Shown: positions 14,848 through 22,607 of the stretch, one piece after another
How positions within the stretch are numbered: the first letter of the stretch is position 1
How the letters are laid out: each line of letters begins with the position of its first letter
Position numbers and translations under genes: made by a program
The notes under the pieces: model-generated
Told to the model about the DNA's origin: nothing
The model's database searches: none
What the model saw: only the letters and a program-made list of their open reading frames with translations
DNA from: Chloroflexi bacterium UBA6622
Lineage (GTDB): Bacteria > Chloroflexota > UBA11872
Direction: 5' to 3'
DNA: 23,830 bases
Assembly: GCA_002433065.1 (NCBI GenBank)
Contig: DJHK01000020.1
Location: 1-23,830 of the forward strand

Positions 14848-16122
14848 ATGGCTAGCCGTTCAAATCGTCCAAGTTATCGTTGCTCGTTCTGCAGCAAGAC
14901 GCAGGATCAGGTAAGGCGTCTCATTGCAGGCTCCGGCGGCGTTTACATCTGCAACGAGTGTGTGGATCTTTGCAGGGACATTATTGAGGAAGAACACTCG
15001 CGTGCCCCTAGTCCGCCGACGTTTACTGGCAACGTCCCTACGCCCGAACGTTTGTATGAGCTGCTGAGCGAGTACGTTATTGGACAGGAGCGGGCCAAGA
15101 AGGTTGTGTCAGTTGCTGTCTATAACCATTACAAGCGTGTGGCGGCTGGAGTCTCAAATGAGGATGTTGAACTCCACAAGAGCAACATTCTTCTTCTAGG
15201 TCCCACCGGGGTTGGAAAGAGCGAAATTGCAAGAACATTGGCACGGATTCTCAACGTGCCATTTTGCATTGCAGACGCTACCGCGCTAACCGAAGCTGGA
15301 TACGTTGGGGAAGATGTCGAAAACATCTTGTTGCGCCTGCTTCAGGCTGCCGATTTCGACATAGCTCGAGCCCAGACGGGCATTGTGTTTGTGGATGAAA
15401 TTGACAAAGTTTCTCGAAAGGCGGACAACCCATCGATCACCAGAGATGTTTCTGGCGAGGGCGTCCAGCAAGCTTTGTTGAAGATTGTCGAAGGCGCGGT
15501 TGTAAATGTGCCTCCGCAAGGTGGTCGCAAACATCCTCATCAGGACTTTATCCAGATCGATACGCGAGACATTTTGTTTGTCTGCGGTGGCGCATTTGAG
15601 GGGCTGGAAAAAATCATTGCCCGTCGGGTTGGTGAGGGGTCTGGCGTTGGCTTTGGAAAACGAGCTCAGGATGAGAAGCCTGAAAACTTGATGCATCAAG
15701 TGACGTCTGATGATCTGCTCAAATATGGGTTGATTCCGGAGTTCGTGGGCCGGTTACCTGTCGTGGCAGCTCTTGATGAATTAGACGAGAAGGACTTGGT
15801 TCGAATTCTCTGTGAGCCGAAGAACGCATTGCTCCGACAGTTTCAAAAACTATTTGCCATGGATGATGTTGAACTTGTTGTTACGGAGGATGGTCGTGAT
15901 GCCATTGCGCGGCTGGCCATCGATACCAAAACGGGTGCACGTGGGCTCCGCACTTCTCTTGAAGACCTGTTGATGGACACGATGTTCATGTTGCCATCGA
16001 CACCTGGGATCAAGAGGGTTGTGCTTAACCGAGAAACAGTGGAGTCTCGTAGTGCCCCGATTCTTGTGACCCAAGGCGAGTCTTCGGATGACGGCACGGA
16101 ACATGTGGAGGAAACCGCCTAG
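14848..16122 (+). CDS. clpX: ATP-dependent Clp protease ATP-binding subunit
   Basis: This 424-residue AAA+ unfoldase recognises substrates and threads them into ClpP. The N-terminal C4 zinc finger uses Cys12/Cys15 (CSFC) and Cys35/Cys38 (CNEC). Further motifs are Walker A GPTGVGKS (118-125), pore loop GYVGED (from 151), Walker B VFVDEID (180-186), the RKH loop (GGRKHPHQD, about 225-233) and the ClpP-docking loop VGFG (267-270). The C-terminal AAA+ small domain (TGARGLRTSLEDLLMD) follows. The ATG at 14848 is preferred over TTG 14842 because GGAG (14837-14840) is 7 nt from it. It is last in the tig-clpP-clpX group. Confidence 0.98.
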   Translation: MASRSNRPSYRCSFCSKTQDQVRRLIAGSGGVYICNECVDLCRDIIEEEHSRAPSPPTFTGNVPTPERLYELLSEYVIGQERAKKVVSVAVYNHYKRVAAGVSNEDVELHKSNILLLGPTGVGKSEIARTLARILNVPFCIADATALTEAGYVGEDVENILLRLLQAADFDIARAQTGIVFVDEIDKVSRKADNPSITRDVSGEGVQQALLKIVEGAVVNVPPQGGRKHPHQDFIQIDTRDILFVCGGAFEGLEKIIARRVGEGSGVGFGKRAQDEKPENLMHQVTSDDLLKYGLIPEFVGRLPVVAALDELDEKDLVRILCEPKNALLRQFQKLFAMDDVELVVTEDGRDAIARLAIDTKTGARGLRTSLEDLLMDTMFMLPSTPGIKRVVLNRETVESRSAPILVTQGESSDDGTEHVEETA

Positions 16123-16163
16123 ACGACGGGATTCTGGGAAGCAGTGGTCTTTCAGTTATTTAG

Positions 16164-16295
16164 ATGGCGATGATAAATAGAAAAACCGCAGAGGCTGATT
16201 TAGAAGAAATCTTTAATTTGATCCATTCGGCTTTTCGGGGTGGAGCAGAGTCTGATTTAGTTTGACGCCTAATCTCTGATGGTCATGTGCCTTTC
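16164..16295 (+). pseudogene. Remnant of a GNAT-type N-acetyltransferase gene
   Basis: From ATG 16164 the sequence encodes 33 residues resembling the first helix of GNAT acetyltransferases (EEIFNLIHSAFRGGAESDLV), then a TGA at 16263-16265. The same frame continues as RLISDGHVPF, which fits the family pattern 'L..DG ... GHV.F' with the middle deleted. No acetyl-CoA-binding motif is found downstream, and two more stops follow within 15 codons. It lies between the convergent clpX and dnaE2 genes. I read it as a decayed gene; a short expressed peptide cannot be excluded. The rest of this gap, 16296-16381, shows nothing I can name. Confidence 0.5.
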
Positions 16296-16381
16296 AAGGG
16301 CAGCCTTTGAGCTAGCTGAGGTGCACGGTTGGCCCCGGATTCAATTCAAAGCTGGTGTCATTACGTACCCGGTGGGGAGAA

Positions 16382-19300
16382 TTAGTGGAAATCTCTCCGT
16401 GGCATCGTGCTGGCGATCGGGGAACCGGCCAGGGGTGTGAAGTGTTCGCTGATTAGGCTCGTAGCATCTTGCTCGTGCGAGATGTAGCCACGTACGAGTA
16501 TAAGGGGGGTGCCACACACATCCTTACGGTATTGATCGAAGACATTGGGGCGGACGATGATGTTCAGTAGGCCGGTTTCATCTTCCATTGTCAGGAAGGT
16601 GAATCCATTGGCACTTGCAGGCTGCTGTCGGCAGATTATTAATCCACCCACTTGTACGGGAGTGCGGTGTGGAAGGTTGGGGAGATCTGTGAGGTGCTGG
16701 GCGCCGATAGCATTGAGTCGATCTCGATAGTCTTGAACGATATGTCGCTCGGGCGAGTAACCCATCGCCATGTAATCACGCTCAACACGTTCCCGCATAT
16801 CCATGGCTGGAAGCTTGGCAGGTATAGCGAGCTTCTCAGCCAATCCCGGAATGAATTGCGGTCCGCTCAGGTTAGCCAGTTCCCCTACCATCCACGTTGC
16901 CTTACGACGGTCAGTGACATCCGTGAAGGTTCCAACTTGAGCTAGTCGTTCAAGCTGGTCACGATTGAGTCCGGTCCGTCGTATGAAATCAGCGACTGAT
17001 CGATACGCACCATTGGAGCGAGCCGTGGTTAGCACACGTGCGCTAGCTGCAGCGAAGCCTTCTACAATCCGAAATCCAAGACGAAGACCACAAGAGCCTT
17101 CGACGGTACAGTCCCAGAAACTGTGGTTCATATCTACCCGGCGTATGCTCACACCATGCCGAGAGGCATCCCACAGAATTGTGTGTGGGGAGTAGAACCC
17201 CATAGGTTGGCTGTTTAGAAGAGCGGCATAGAAGATGGCTGGATGACGCAATTTTAGAGTGGCGGATATCAGGGCTATATGGGCAAAGGGATAGGCGTGT
17301 GCCCGTGGGAATCCATAGCCTGCAAACCCCACGATCATTTCTCTGATTCTGTCAGCGACTCTGGGTGTAAAGCCGCGAGCGAGCATGCGTTCTTTCAGAT
17401 CACCTACAGCTCGATTCATCTGCTCGGCGGAACGTTTGTTGGACATGGCGCGACGTAATTGGTCGGCTTCACCTGGTGTATAGCCACCGCAGCAGATGGC
17501 TACCTGCATAACTTGCTCTTGCCAGAGGATCACCCCTTGGGTTTGCTTGAGAACTTTGCGAAGAACAGGATGTGGATAACTAATTGGTTCGATCCCGGCA
17601 CGCCGCCTTGCAATACGTGTGCCGGCATGGGCGGCACCAGGCCCTGGCCGGATAGCCCCGATGCTGATTGCCACATCGTCCAAGTTACGTGGCTTAAGCC
17701 GTGGTAGAAAGGACATTTGGGCACGTGATTCGAGTTGGAAGAGCCCTACGGTGTCAGCCCTGCAAAGCATCTCGTAAACCCTAGGGTCATATTGAAAACC
17801 ATGCAGTTGATAATCCGCGTCGCCACGTGTGCGAAGTTCGTGAAAGGCCTTGGCGAGTAATGTCAGCATGCCGAGCCCAAGGAGATCTAGCTTGATGAGG
17901 TTCACTCCAAAATCTTCGGCCAATGACTCCAAGTCGTACTTGTCCCAGGCAATTACAGTTCGGTTGGGCATGCGAGCTGGTTCCTGTGGAACGATCTCGT
18001 TGAGTGGTTGGCTGGAAATGATGAAGCCACCGACATGGATGGATAGATGTCGTGGTGCACCGGTCAGTTGTCTTGCCAACTCGAAGATTTGTTCTGTGAG
18101 ACAACTGTTGGAAGCTTCATTCGCAGTGCCTTCAGGATTAGCGGGGGGTGGTGCGGAGTCACCGTGATTGAAGCGGCCTCTTTTTTTGGAGAGTTGTTGT
18201 GCCTGAGTGGTGGACAGTCCTAGTGCTTTAGCGATGTCGCGTACGGCACTTTTGTGACGGAACGTGTTTACCTCTGCCACCATGGCTGCATGTGATCGTC
18301 CGTATTTTCTATAGACGTATTGGATCACGCGTTCGCGTTTTTCATGTTCGATGTCCAGGTCGATGTCAGGGAGTTCGCTGCGTTCGGGTGAGGCAAATCG
18401 TTCGAAAAGCAAATCGTGTGCCAAAGGGTCGATCGGACAGAGACCGAGGCAATACAGCAATGTGGAAGCTGGCGCCGATCCACGGAGGCTCACCAGAATG
18501 TTCTCCCGTTGACAGAATTCCACAAGGTCTTTGAACACCATTAAATACCCGGCAAGGTTCCATTTGTGCATTACTCGCAGTTCAGCAGCTACTTGAGTTC
18601 GAGCTTTCCGACGTACAGTTGGATCTGGTTCGAAGGGGTACAAGCGTGTTAGCCCGTGTGCTGCTGCTTGTTTCAGCAATCCCAACGAGGTCTGGCTGTT
18701 TGGAAGTTTTGGCTGGGGGAATTCGTAATGCAGGTCACGTATGTGAAAGATGCATTGCTCGGCAATTACCTGTGTGTTTTTGATTGCCTGTGGATAGTTG
18801 GAAAATAGGGCACGCATGGCTGCGGGGGATTTGAGTCGGTACTCGTCATTGACCCGGAGTAGTGGGCCAGCAGCGTCCAGTGATGTCTGATTGCGGATAC
18901 AGGTGACTACGTGATGTAACAGGCTGTGATCCAGGTCCGCGTAATGCACATTGTTGGTCGCGACTACAGGCAGCTCCAGTTCGGTAGCCACACGTAGCAA
19001 GGCAGCATTTCGACGGCCATCCTCAGGTCGCAAATGGTTGTGGAGCTCGATGAAGTAGCTATCGATTCCGAAGACGTCACGGTAACGTGCCGCTATTTGT
19101 AATGCAGCTTTATGGCCATTGGTGTACAGGCTTTGTGTCAACTCCCCGTTCTCGCAGGCTGAGAGGGCGATAAGACCTTCAGCGTGTTGAGCTAGAGTGT
19201 CGAAATTGAGCTGCGGATCGTTTTTTTGCCGATCCTTACGAGCGTTGGTTATCGCCCGACAGAGATTTGTGTAACCTCTACGGTCGCGGGCCAGCAGTAC

Positions 19301-19531
19301 CAAGTGCGATCCATTGTCAAGGGTCAGTTCTGAGCCATAAATGGCCTTGATCCCAGCCTTCTCGGCGGCGGAGGCGAAACGTGGTAGGCCATACATGCCA
19401 TTGTGGTCGGTGAGCGCAAGTGTCGTCATGCCCAGCGTACGAGCACGTGTGATCAAGGTTTCTGGAGAGCAAGTTCCGTCTAAGAAGGAGAGATAACTAT
19501 GGCAATGAAGCTCGGTGTACATGGCATGCAT
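16382..19531 (-). CDS. dnaE2: Error-prone DNA polymerase, DnaE2/ImuC-type C-family alpha subunit
   Basis: The 1049-residue protein has a PHP domain at the N-terminus (YTELHCHSYLSFLDG, ALTDHNGMYG). The polymerase core has PDIDLD at about 388-393, with catalytic aspartates, and the third aspartate in NLIKLDLLGLG. A helix-hairpin-helix part and a C-terminal OB fold (PVQVGGLIICRQQ) follow. QPMGFYSPHTILWDASRHGV and VDMNHSFWDCT are characteristic of DnaE2/ImuC rather than replicative DnaE. It copies past damaged DNA in SOS mutagenesis. Motifs are partly altered (RGSAPAS for RGSAANS; RPGP followed by an atypical loop). No imuA or imuB lies nearby. ATG 19531 or 19522 is the start; an upstream in-frame TTG at 19564 lies inside the operator. 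Confidence 0.9.
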   Translation of the reverse strand: MHAMYTELHCHSYLSFLDGTCSPETLITRARTLGMTTLALTDHNGMYGLPRFASAAEKAGIKAIYGSELTLDNGSHLVLLARDRRGYTNLCRAITNARKDRQKNDPQLNFDTLAQHAEGLIALSACENGELTQSLYTNGHKAALQIAARYRDVFGIDSYFIELHNHLRPEDGRRNAALLRVATELELPVVATNNVHYADLDHSLLHHVVTCIRNQTSLDAAGPLLRVNDEYRLKSPAAMRALFSNYPQAIKNTQVIAEQCIFHIRDLHYEFPQPKLPNSQTSLGLLKQAAAHGLTRLYPFEPDPTVRRKARTQVAAELRVMHKWNLAGYLMVFKDLVEFCQRENILVSLRGSAPASTLLYCLGLCPIDPLAHDLLFERFASPERSELPDIDLDIEHEKRERVIQYVYRKYGRSHAAMVAEVNTFRHKSAVRDIAKALGLSTTQAQQLSKKRGRFNHGDSAPPPANPEGTANEASNSCLTEQIFELARQLTGAPRHLSIHVGGFIISSQPLNEIVPQEPARMPNRTVIAWDKYDLESLAEDFGVNLIKLDLLGLGMLTLLAKAFHELRTRGDADYQLHGFQYDPRVYEMLCRADTVGLFQLESRAQMSFLPRLKPRNLDDVAISIGAIRPGPGAAHAGTRIARRRAGIEPISYPHPVLRKVLKQTQGVILWQEQVMQVAICCGGYTPGEADQLRRAMSNKRSAEQMNRAVGDLKERMLARGFTPRVADRIREMIVGFAGYGFPRAHAYPFAHIALISATLKLRHPAIFYAALLNSQPMGFYSPHTILWDASRHGVSIRRVDMNHSFWDCTVEGSCGLRLGFRIVEGFAAASARVLTTARSNGAYRSVADFIRRTGLNRDQLERLAQVGTFTDVTDRRKATWMVGELANLSGPQFIPGLAEKLAIPAKLPAMDMRERVERDYMAMGYSPERHIVQDYRDRLNAIGAQHLTDLPNLPHRTPVQVGGLIICRQQPASANGFTFLTMEDETGLLNIIVRPNVFDQYRKDVCGTPLILVRGYISHEQDATSLISEHFTPLAGSPIASTMPRRDFH

Positions 19532-19550
19532 GCTGGTCGACGAGAGTAAG

Positions 19551-19573
19551 AATATACCGAACAAAAAGCGAAC
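19551..19573 (-). promoter_or_regulatory. LexA-like GTTC-N7-GTTC direct repeat on the dnaE2 promoter
   Basis: On the minus strand GTTC (19573-19570), seven bases, GTTC (19562-19559) sits just ahead of a -10 hexamer TATATT (19556-19551). Start codons follow 20-30 nt downstream. GTTC-N7-GTTC is the known LexA operator form of Alphaproteobacteria, and dnaE2 is a classic SOS gene. The -35 (TAACTT at 17-nt spacing) is weak. Confidence 0.6.
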
Positions 19574-19639
19574 AAGTTAGTGGTTTTTCGAATATTCACT
19601 TGGGAGTGTTTAGCGTTTTTCGAGGTTTGCTACTGCGGG

Positions 19640-19924
19640 CTATGGGCTTGTTAATCGCTCGATGTCTTTGGCTAGTACGAAGTCTTTTTCTGTGACTCCA
19701 CCCTGATCATGTGTCGATATCGTGAATGTGATTCGGCGGTAGTTGATGAACATGTCTGGGTGATGGTCGGCTATTTCTGCTTTCTGTGCGACTGCATTCA
19801 CTAGGTTTACGACGTCCATAAAGCTGTCAAGCTCGAACTGTTTCACAAGTGATTTATCTTGATAAGCCCAGCCTGGATATCTAGGTAGCTGGGATTGGAT
19901 GTTTTCGTCGTCTAGCAATGTCAT
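19640..19924 (-). CDS. Pterin-4a-carbinolamine dehydratase
   Basis: This 94-residue enzyme dehydrates 4a-hydroxytetrahydrobiopterin formed by aromatic amino acid hydroxylases, or plays a related pterin role. The signature is complete: His54-His55-Pro (ADHHPDMFINY), then His72 in STHDQGG and VTEKDFVLAKDI, giving the three catalytic histidines. Length is normal. ATG 19924 is the natural start, though its ribosome site is poor. No aromatic hydroxylase is in the window, so the physiological partner is unknown; in many bacteria the enzyme is linked instead to molybdopterin or folate metabolism. It is a single gene, divergent from the epimerase pair. Confidence 0.93.
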   Translation of the reverse strand: MTLLDDENIQSQLPRYPGWAYQDKSLVKQFELDSFMDVVNLVNAVAQKAEIADHHPDMFINYRRITFTISTHDQGGVTEKDFVLAKDIERLTSP

Positions 19925-20069
19925 TGATTCGTCTCACTTCGACGCCGTGACCGAACAGAAGAACTAAGGACTCTGCCCAAATGCTCGACGCTCTCTATAC
20001 TTTGTACGTCGCGAATGCAGCATTTCATGTTCTAGTCTCGCGAGCCACCTTATCTGGAGATGATTGTTC

Positions 20070-21029
20070 ATGCGCGCACTGATCACTGGGGCGGCAGGCA
20101 TGTATGGCACGGCGCTGATTCGTCGCCTGCTCGGTGGACAGCCGGAAGTATCCATTATTGCCGTCGATGACTTCTCTCGAAATTTTCCTGGTGAAAATCC
20201 GCTTGCTGCTATCTCACATGAGGGATGGGCGATTGAGGTGGTTCAACGCGACTATGCCGAGTTAACGACTGACGAATTAGAGCGATGGTCGCCGGATGTT
20301 GTTGTGCATTTTGCAGCTCGTATCTCGGTTCCAGAGTCTATGGACGATCCTCATGGCTACTTTCAAAACAACGAGATTGGCACGTTTCGATTCGCTCACG
20401 CGATTGCTGGCATGGCCAATCCACCATTGCTGATCTATGCCTCCTCGCCAGAGGTGTATGGGGTACCGGTTCGGGTTCCGATGAGCGAAGACCATCCCTT
20501 GCATCCGGTTACGGTCTATGCGGCTACTAAGGCTGCCTCCGAGATGCACTGCATGGCTTTACATCGTTGGTGGGGGCACCCGGTAGTGGTGATCCGTAAC
20601 TTCAACACTTTTGGTCCCCACCAAAACATCGATGGACATGCTGCCGTGCTTGTCACGTTCGCGCGACGCGCTCTTCTTGGAGAGCCATTACAGCTTGAGA
20701 ACGGCGGTCACCAAACCCGAGATTTCATGTTTGTAGAGGATGCGGTGGACGCATATGTGCGAGTGATCGAGAAGGGTAAGGTTTTGGCTGGATCTACTTT
20801 CAACATCGGAACGGGCCAAGAAACCTCGATTCGGGAAGTTGCCCAGACAGTAGTCTCACTAAGCAAGTCAGCGAGTGAGATTGTGGATGTCCCGGGCCGA
20901 CCTGCCGATTTGCCCGCGCTTTGTGCAGACGCTAGTCGAATTCGTGCGGTAACCGGCTGGGTTCCGAGAACCCCATTTGAAGATGGAGTGCGCCGCACAT
21001 TGGAATGGTTACGGGCGATAGATCAGTGA
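20070..21029 (+). CDS. NAD-dependent sugar-nucleotide epimerase/dehydratase (extended SDR), first of a pair
   Basis: The 319-residue protein has the N-terminal NAD-binding motif GAAGMYG (residues 7-13) and an acidic end of strand two (AVDDFSR). The catalytic set Ser126, Tyr150 and Lys154 lies in YASSPEVYG and VYAATK. The later motif QTRDFMFVEDAVDAY and the segment NIGTGQETSIREV are typical of UDP-glucose 4-epimerase-like and GDP-sugar dehydratase enzymes. It acts on a nucleotide sugar for surface polysaccharide or glycolipid synthesis; the exact sugar is unknown. ATG 20070 has GGAG at 20056-20059 (10-nt spacing); TTG 20064 is an alternative. Its stop overlaps the next gene's start. Confidence 0.9.
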   Translation: MRALITGAAGMYGTALIRRLLGGQPEVSIIAVDDFSRNFPGENPLAAISHEGWAIEVVQRDYAELTTDELERWSPDVVVHFAARISVPESMDDPHGYFQNNEIGTFRFAHAIAGMANPPLLIYASSPEVYGVPVRVPMSEDHPLHPVTVYAATKAASEMHCMALHRWWGHPVVVIRNFNTFGPHQNIDGHAAVLVTFARRALLGEPLQLENGGHQTRDFMFVEDAVDAYVRVIEKGKVLAGSTFNIGTGQETSIREVAQTVVSLSKSASEIVDVPGRPADLPALCADASRIRAVTGWVPRTPFEDGVRRTLEWLRAIDQ

Positions 21030-21958
21030 ATGCGCTTGTTACAGGTGGGGCTGGGTTTATCGGCCGCCATGTGGTTAGCCGGCTGTTAAATGATGGTGCC
21101 ACGGTTCGAGTTGTCGACGATTTGTCTCGGGCATCAGCTGATGGCTTGCAAGAGTTCAGCGGATGTCCGGGATATCTAGGTTTAATTCAGGGAGATGTTG
21201 CCAACAGGACAACTCTTGGAGACAACCTTGCAGGTGTGGACACAATTTTTCATCTTGCAGCTTCCGTCGCAGTCGGCACGAGTGTGTCGGCCCCAGCTGA
21301 GGGAGCACGTACAAATGTGCTCGGGACTTTAAATGTTCTAGAGGCTGCCCGAGGAGCCGATCTGCGAATAGTTCTGGTCAGCACATGCCACGTTTACGGT
21401 TCTGCTGAGAAACCGCTGGACGAGAAGGCGACGACTAGGCCGGTATCACCATACGCAGCGTCCAAGCTTGCGGCTGATGATTTGGCGATTGGTTATGAGC
21501 ATGCTTTCCAGTTACGGCAGACAATAGTTCGACCCTTCAACGTGTATGGCCCTTGGCAGCGGGACGATCTTGAAGGAGGAGTTGTGGCTCGGTTTATTAG
21601 ATCTGCCTTGATTCAGCAGCCGATCGAATTACATGGCACCGGGTTACAGACACGGGACTTTATTTTTGTTGAGGATGCTGCTCACGGCATTGTGGCAGCA
21701 GCGGCCGATCGCGCGATCGCACAGACCATTAATCTTGCGACCGGGGTGGAGACTAGCATTGAGGATCTTGCGCACATAGTGGATGGAGGCACGGGCAATG
21801 TTCGACATGTCGCACATCCGCATGGTCGTTCCGAGGTGGAGCGGTATGTTGGTGATGCGTCGGTCGCTGCGGAGCTTCTGGATTGGTCGGCAAAGACTCC
21901 GTTGTCAGATGGAATAGATAGGACACGGCAATGGTTTGAAGAGCGAATGGTTTTCTGA
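21026..21958 (+). CDS. NAD-dependent sugar-nucleotide epimerase/dehydratase (extended SDR), second of a pair
   Basis: The 310-residue protein has GGAGFIG (residues 7-13) and VVDDLSRA for NAD binding, catalytic Thr120 (STCHVYG), Tyr143 and Lys147 (YAASK), and the shared motif QTRDFIFVEDAAHG. It is a paralogue of the gene before it but only moderately similar, so it probably uses another sugar or step. GTG 21026-21028 overlaps the previous TGA (21027-21029) as GTGA, implying coupled translation and matched amounts. ATG 21005 is in frame but has no ribosome site and gives a non-family extension. The next gene starts 83 bp later on the same strand. Confidence 0.9.
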   Translation: MNALVTGGAGFIGRHVVSRLLNDGATVRVVDDLSRASADGLQEFSGCPGYLGLIQGDVANRTTLGDNLAGVDTIFHLAASVAVGTSVSAPAEGARTNVLGTLNVLEAARGADLRIVLVSTCHVYGSAEKPLDEKATTRPVSPYAASKLAADDLAIGYEHAFQLRQTIVRPFNVYGPWQRDDLEGGVVARFIRSALIQQPIELHGTGLQTRDFIFVEDAAHGIVAAAADRAIAQTINLATGVETSIEDLAHIVDGGTGNVRHVAHPHGRSEVERYVGDASVAAELLDWSAKTPLSDGIDRTRQWFEERMVF

Positions 21959-22041
21959 ATGAAGAAATTCTTAGAGATGAGTATCGTTCGTAACGTGTTA
22001 GGGATGTGCGCCGTTGATGTTGTACGAGGACCGCCCCTGTT

Positions 22042-22605
22042 TTGACGTTGAATCCAGAACCGAGCGAAGAGCGTGTTGACGAGTTGATACGGCTCGCCTC
22101 CAACCTTGATCGCACAGCGTTCGGGGAACTATACCGGTTGTACGTGACTCGAATACATCGTTACGTTGCATACCAAATCAATGACCGTGTGCTTGCTGAG
22201 GATATAACCAATCAGGTTTTTCTTCGGGCAATGCAGGCAATCGGTCGCTATCAGCACCACTCGGTGCCACAGTTCAACGCTTGGATTTTTCGTATTGCCA
22301 AGAATGTCGTTGTTGACAATTGGCGAGCTAAACGAGACACGGTACCGCTGGATGAGGCGTTGGCCACTGAACGTGGAGAGACGCTCGATGCCCATTTCGA
22401 ATCATTGGCTCGTCGCGAGGAACTGCAGGTCGCGATGCAGGTGTTAACCGAAGATCAACGCGAGGTTTTGATACTTCGATTTGGTATGGGCATGAGCCAT
22501 AGAGAAGTTGCAGAGCGAATGGATCGTAACGAGGAGGCGATTCGTGCGTTGCAATTTAGAGCGATTAGTTCGCTTCGGGACGTTATGGCTGAGGATACAG
22601 ACTGA
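22042..22605 (+). CDS. ECF-type RNA polymerase sigma factor
   Basis: The 187-residue protein contains sigma region 2 (FGELYRLYVTRIHRYVAYQI, then LAEDITNQVFLRAMQAIGRY, residues about 27-70, and FNAWIFRIAKNVVVDNWRAK). It also has region 4 (LTEDQREVLILRFGMGMSHR onward, about 135-182) with a helix-turn-helix for the -35 element. Regions 1 and 3 are absent, as in ECF sigma factors. It redirects RNA polymerase to a stress or envelope regulon. The start is TTG 22042 with AGGA at 22027-22030; no ATG fits. It lies 3 bp before a membrane protein that is probably its regulator. Confidence 0.93.
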   Translation: MTLNPEPSEERVDELIRLASNLDRTAFGELYRLYVTRIHRYVAYQINDRVLAEDITNQVFLRAMQAIGRYQHHSVPQFNAWIFRIAKNVVVDNWRAKRDTVPLDEALATERGETLDAHFESLARREELQVAMQVLTEDQREVLILRFGMGMSHREVAERMDRNEEAIRALQFRAISSLRDVMAEDTD

Positions 22606-22607
22606 GA

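Noticed and set aside
15286..15699. Antisense 137-residue frame within clpX, and other long antisense frames such as 2168-2395 and 3176-3634
   Set aside because: They mirror strongly conserved or well-supported genes and lack start signals and protein-like composition.
19532..19564. TTG start for DnaE2 at 19564
   Set aside because: It lies inside the GTTC repeat and upstream of the -10, so it would not be transcribed from that promoter.
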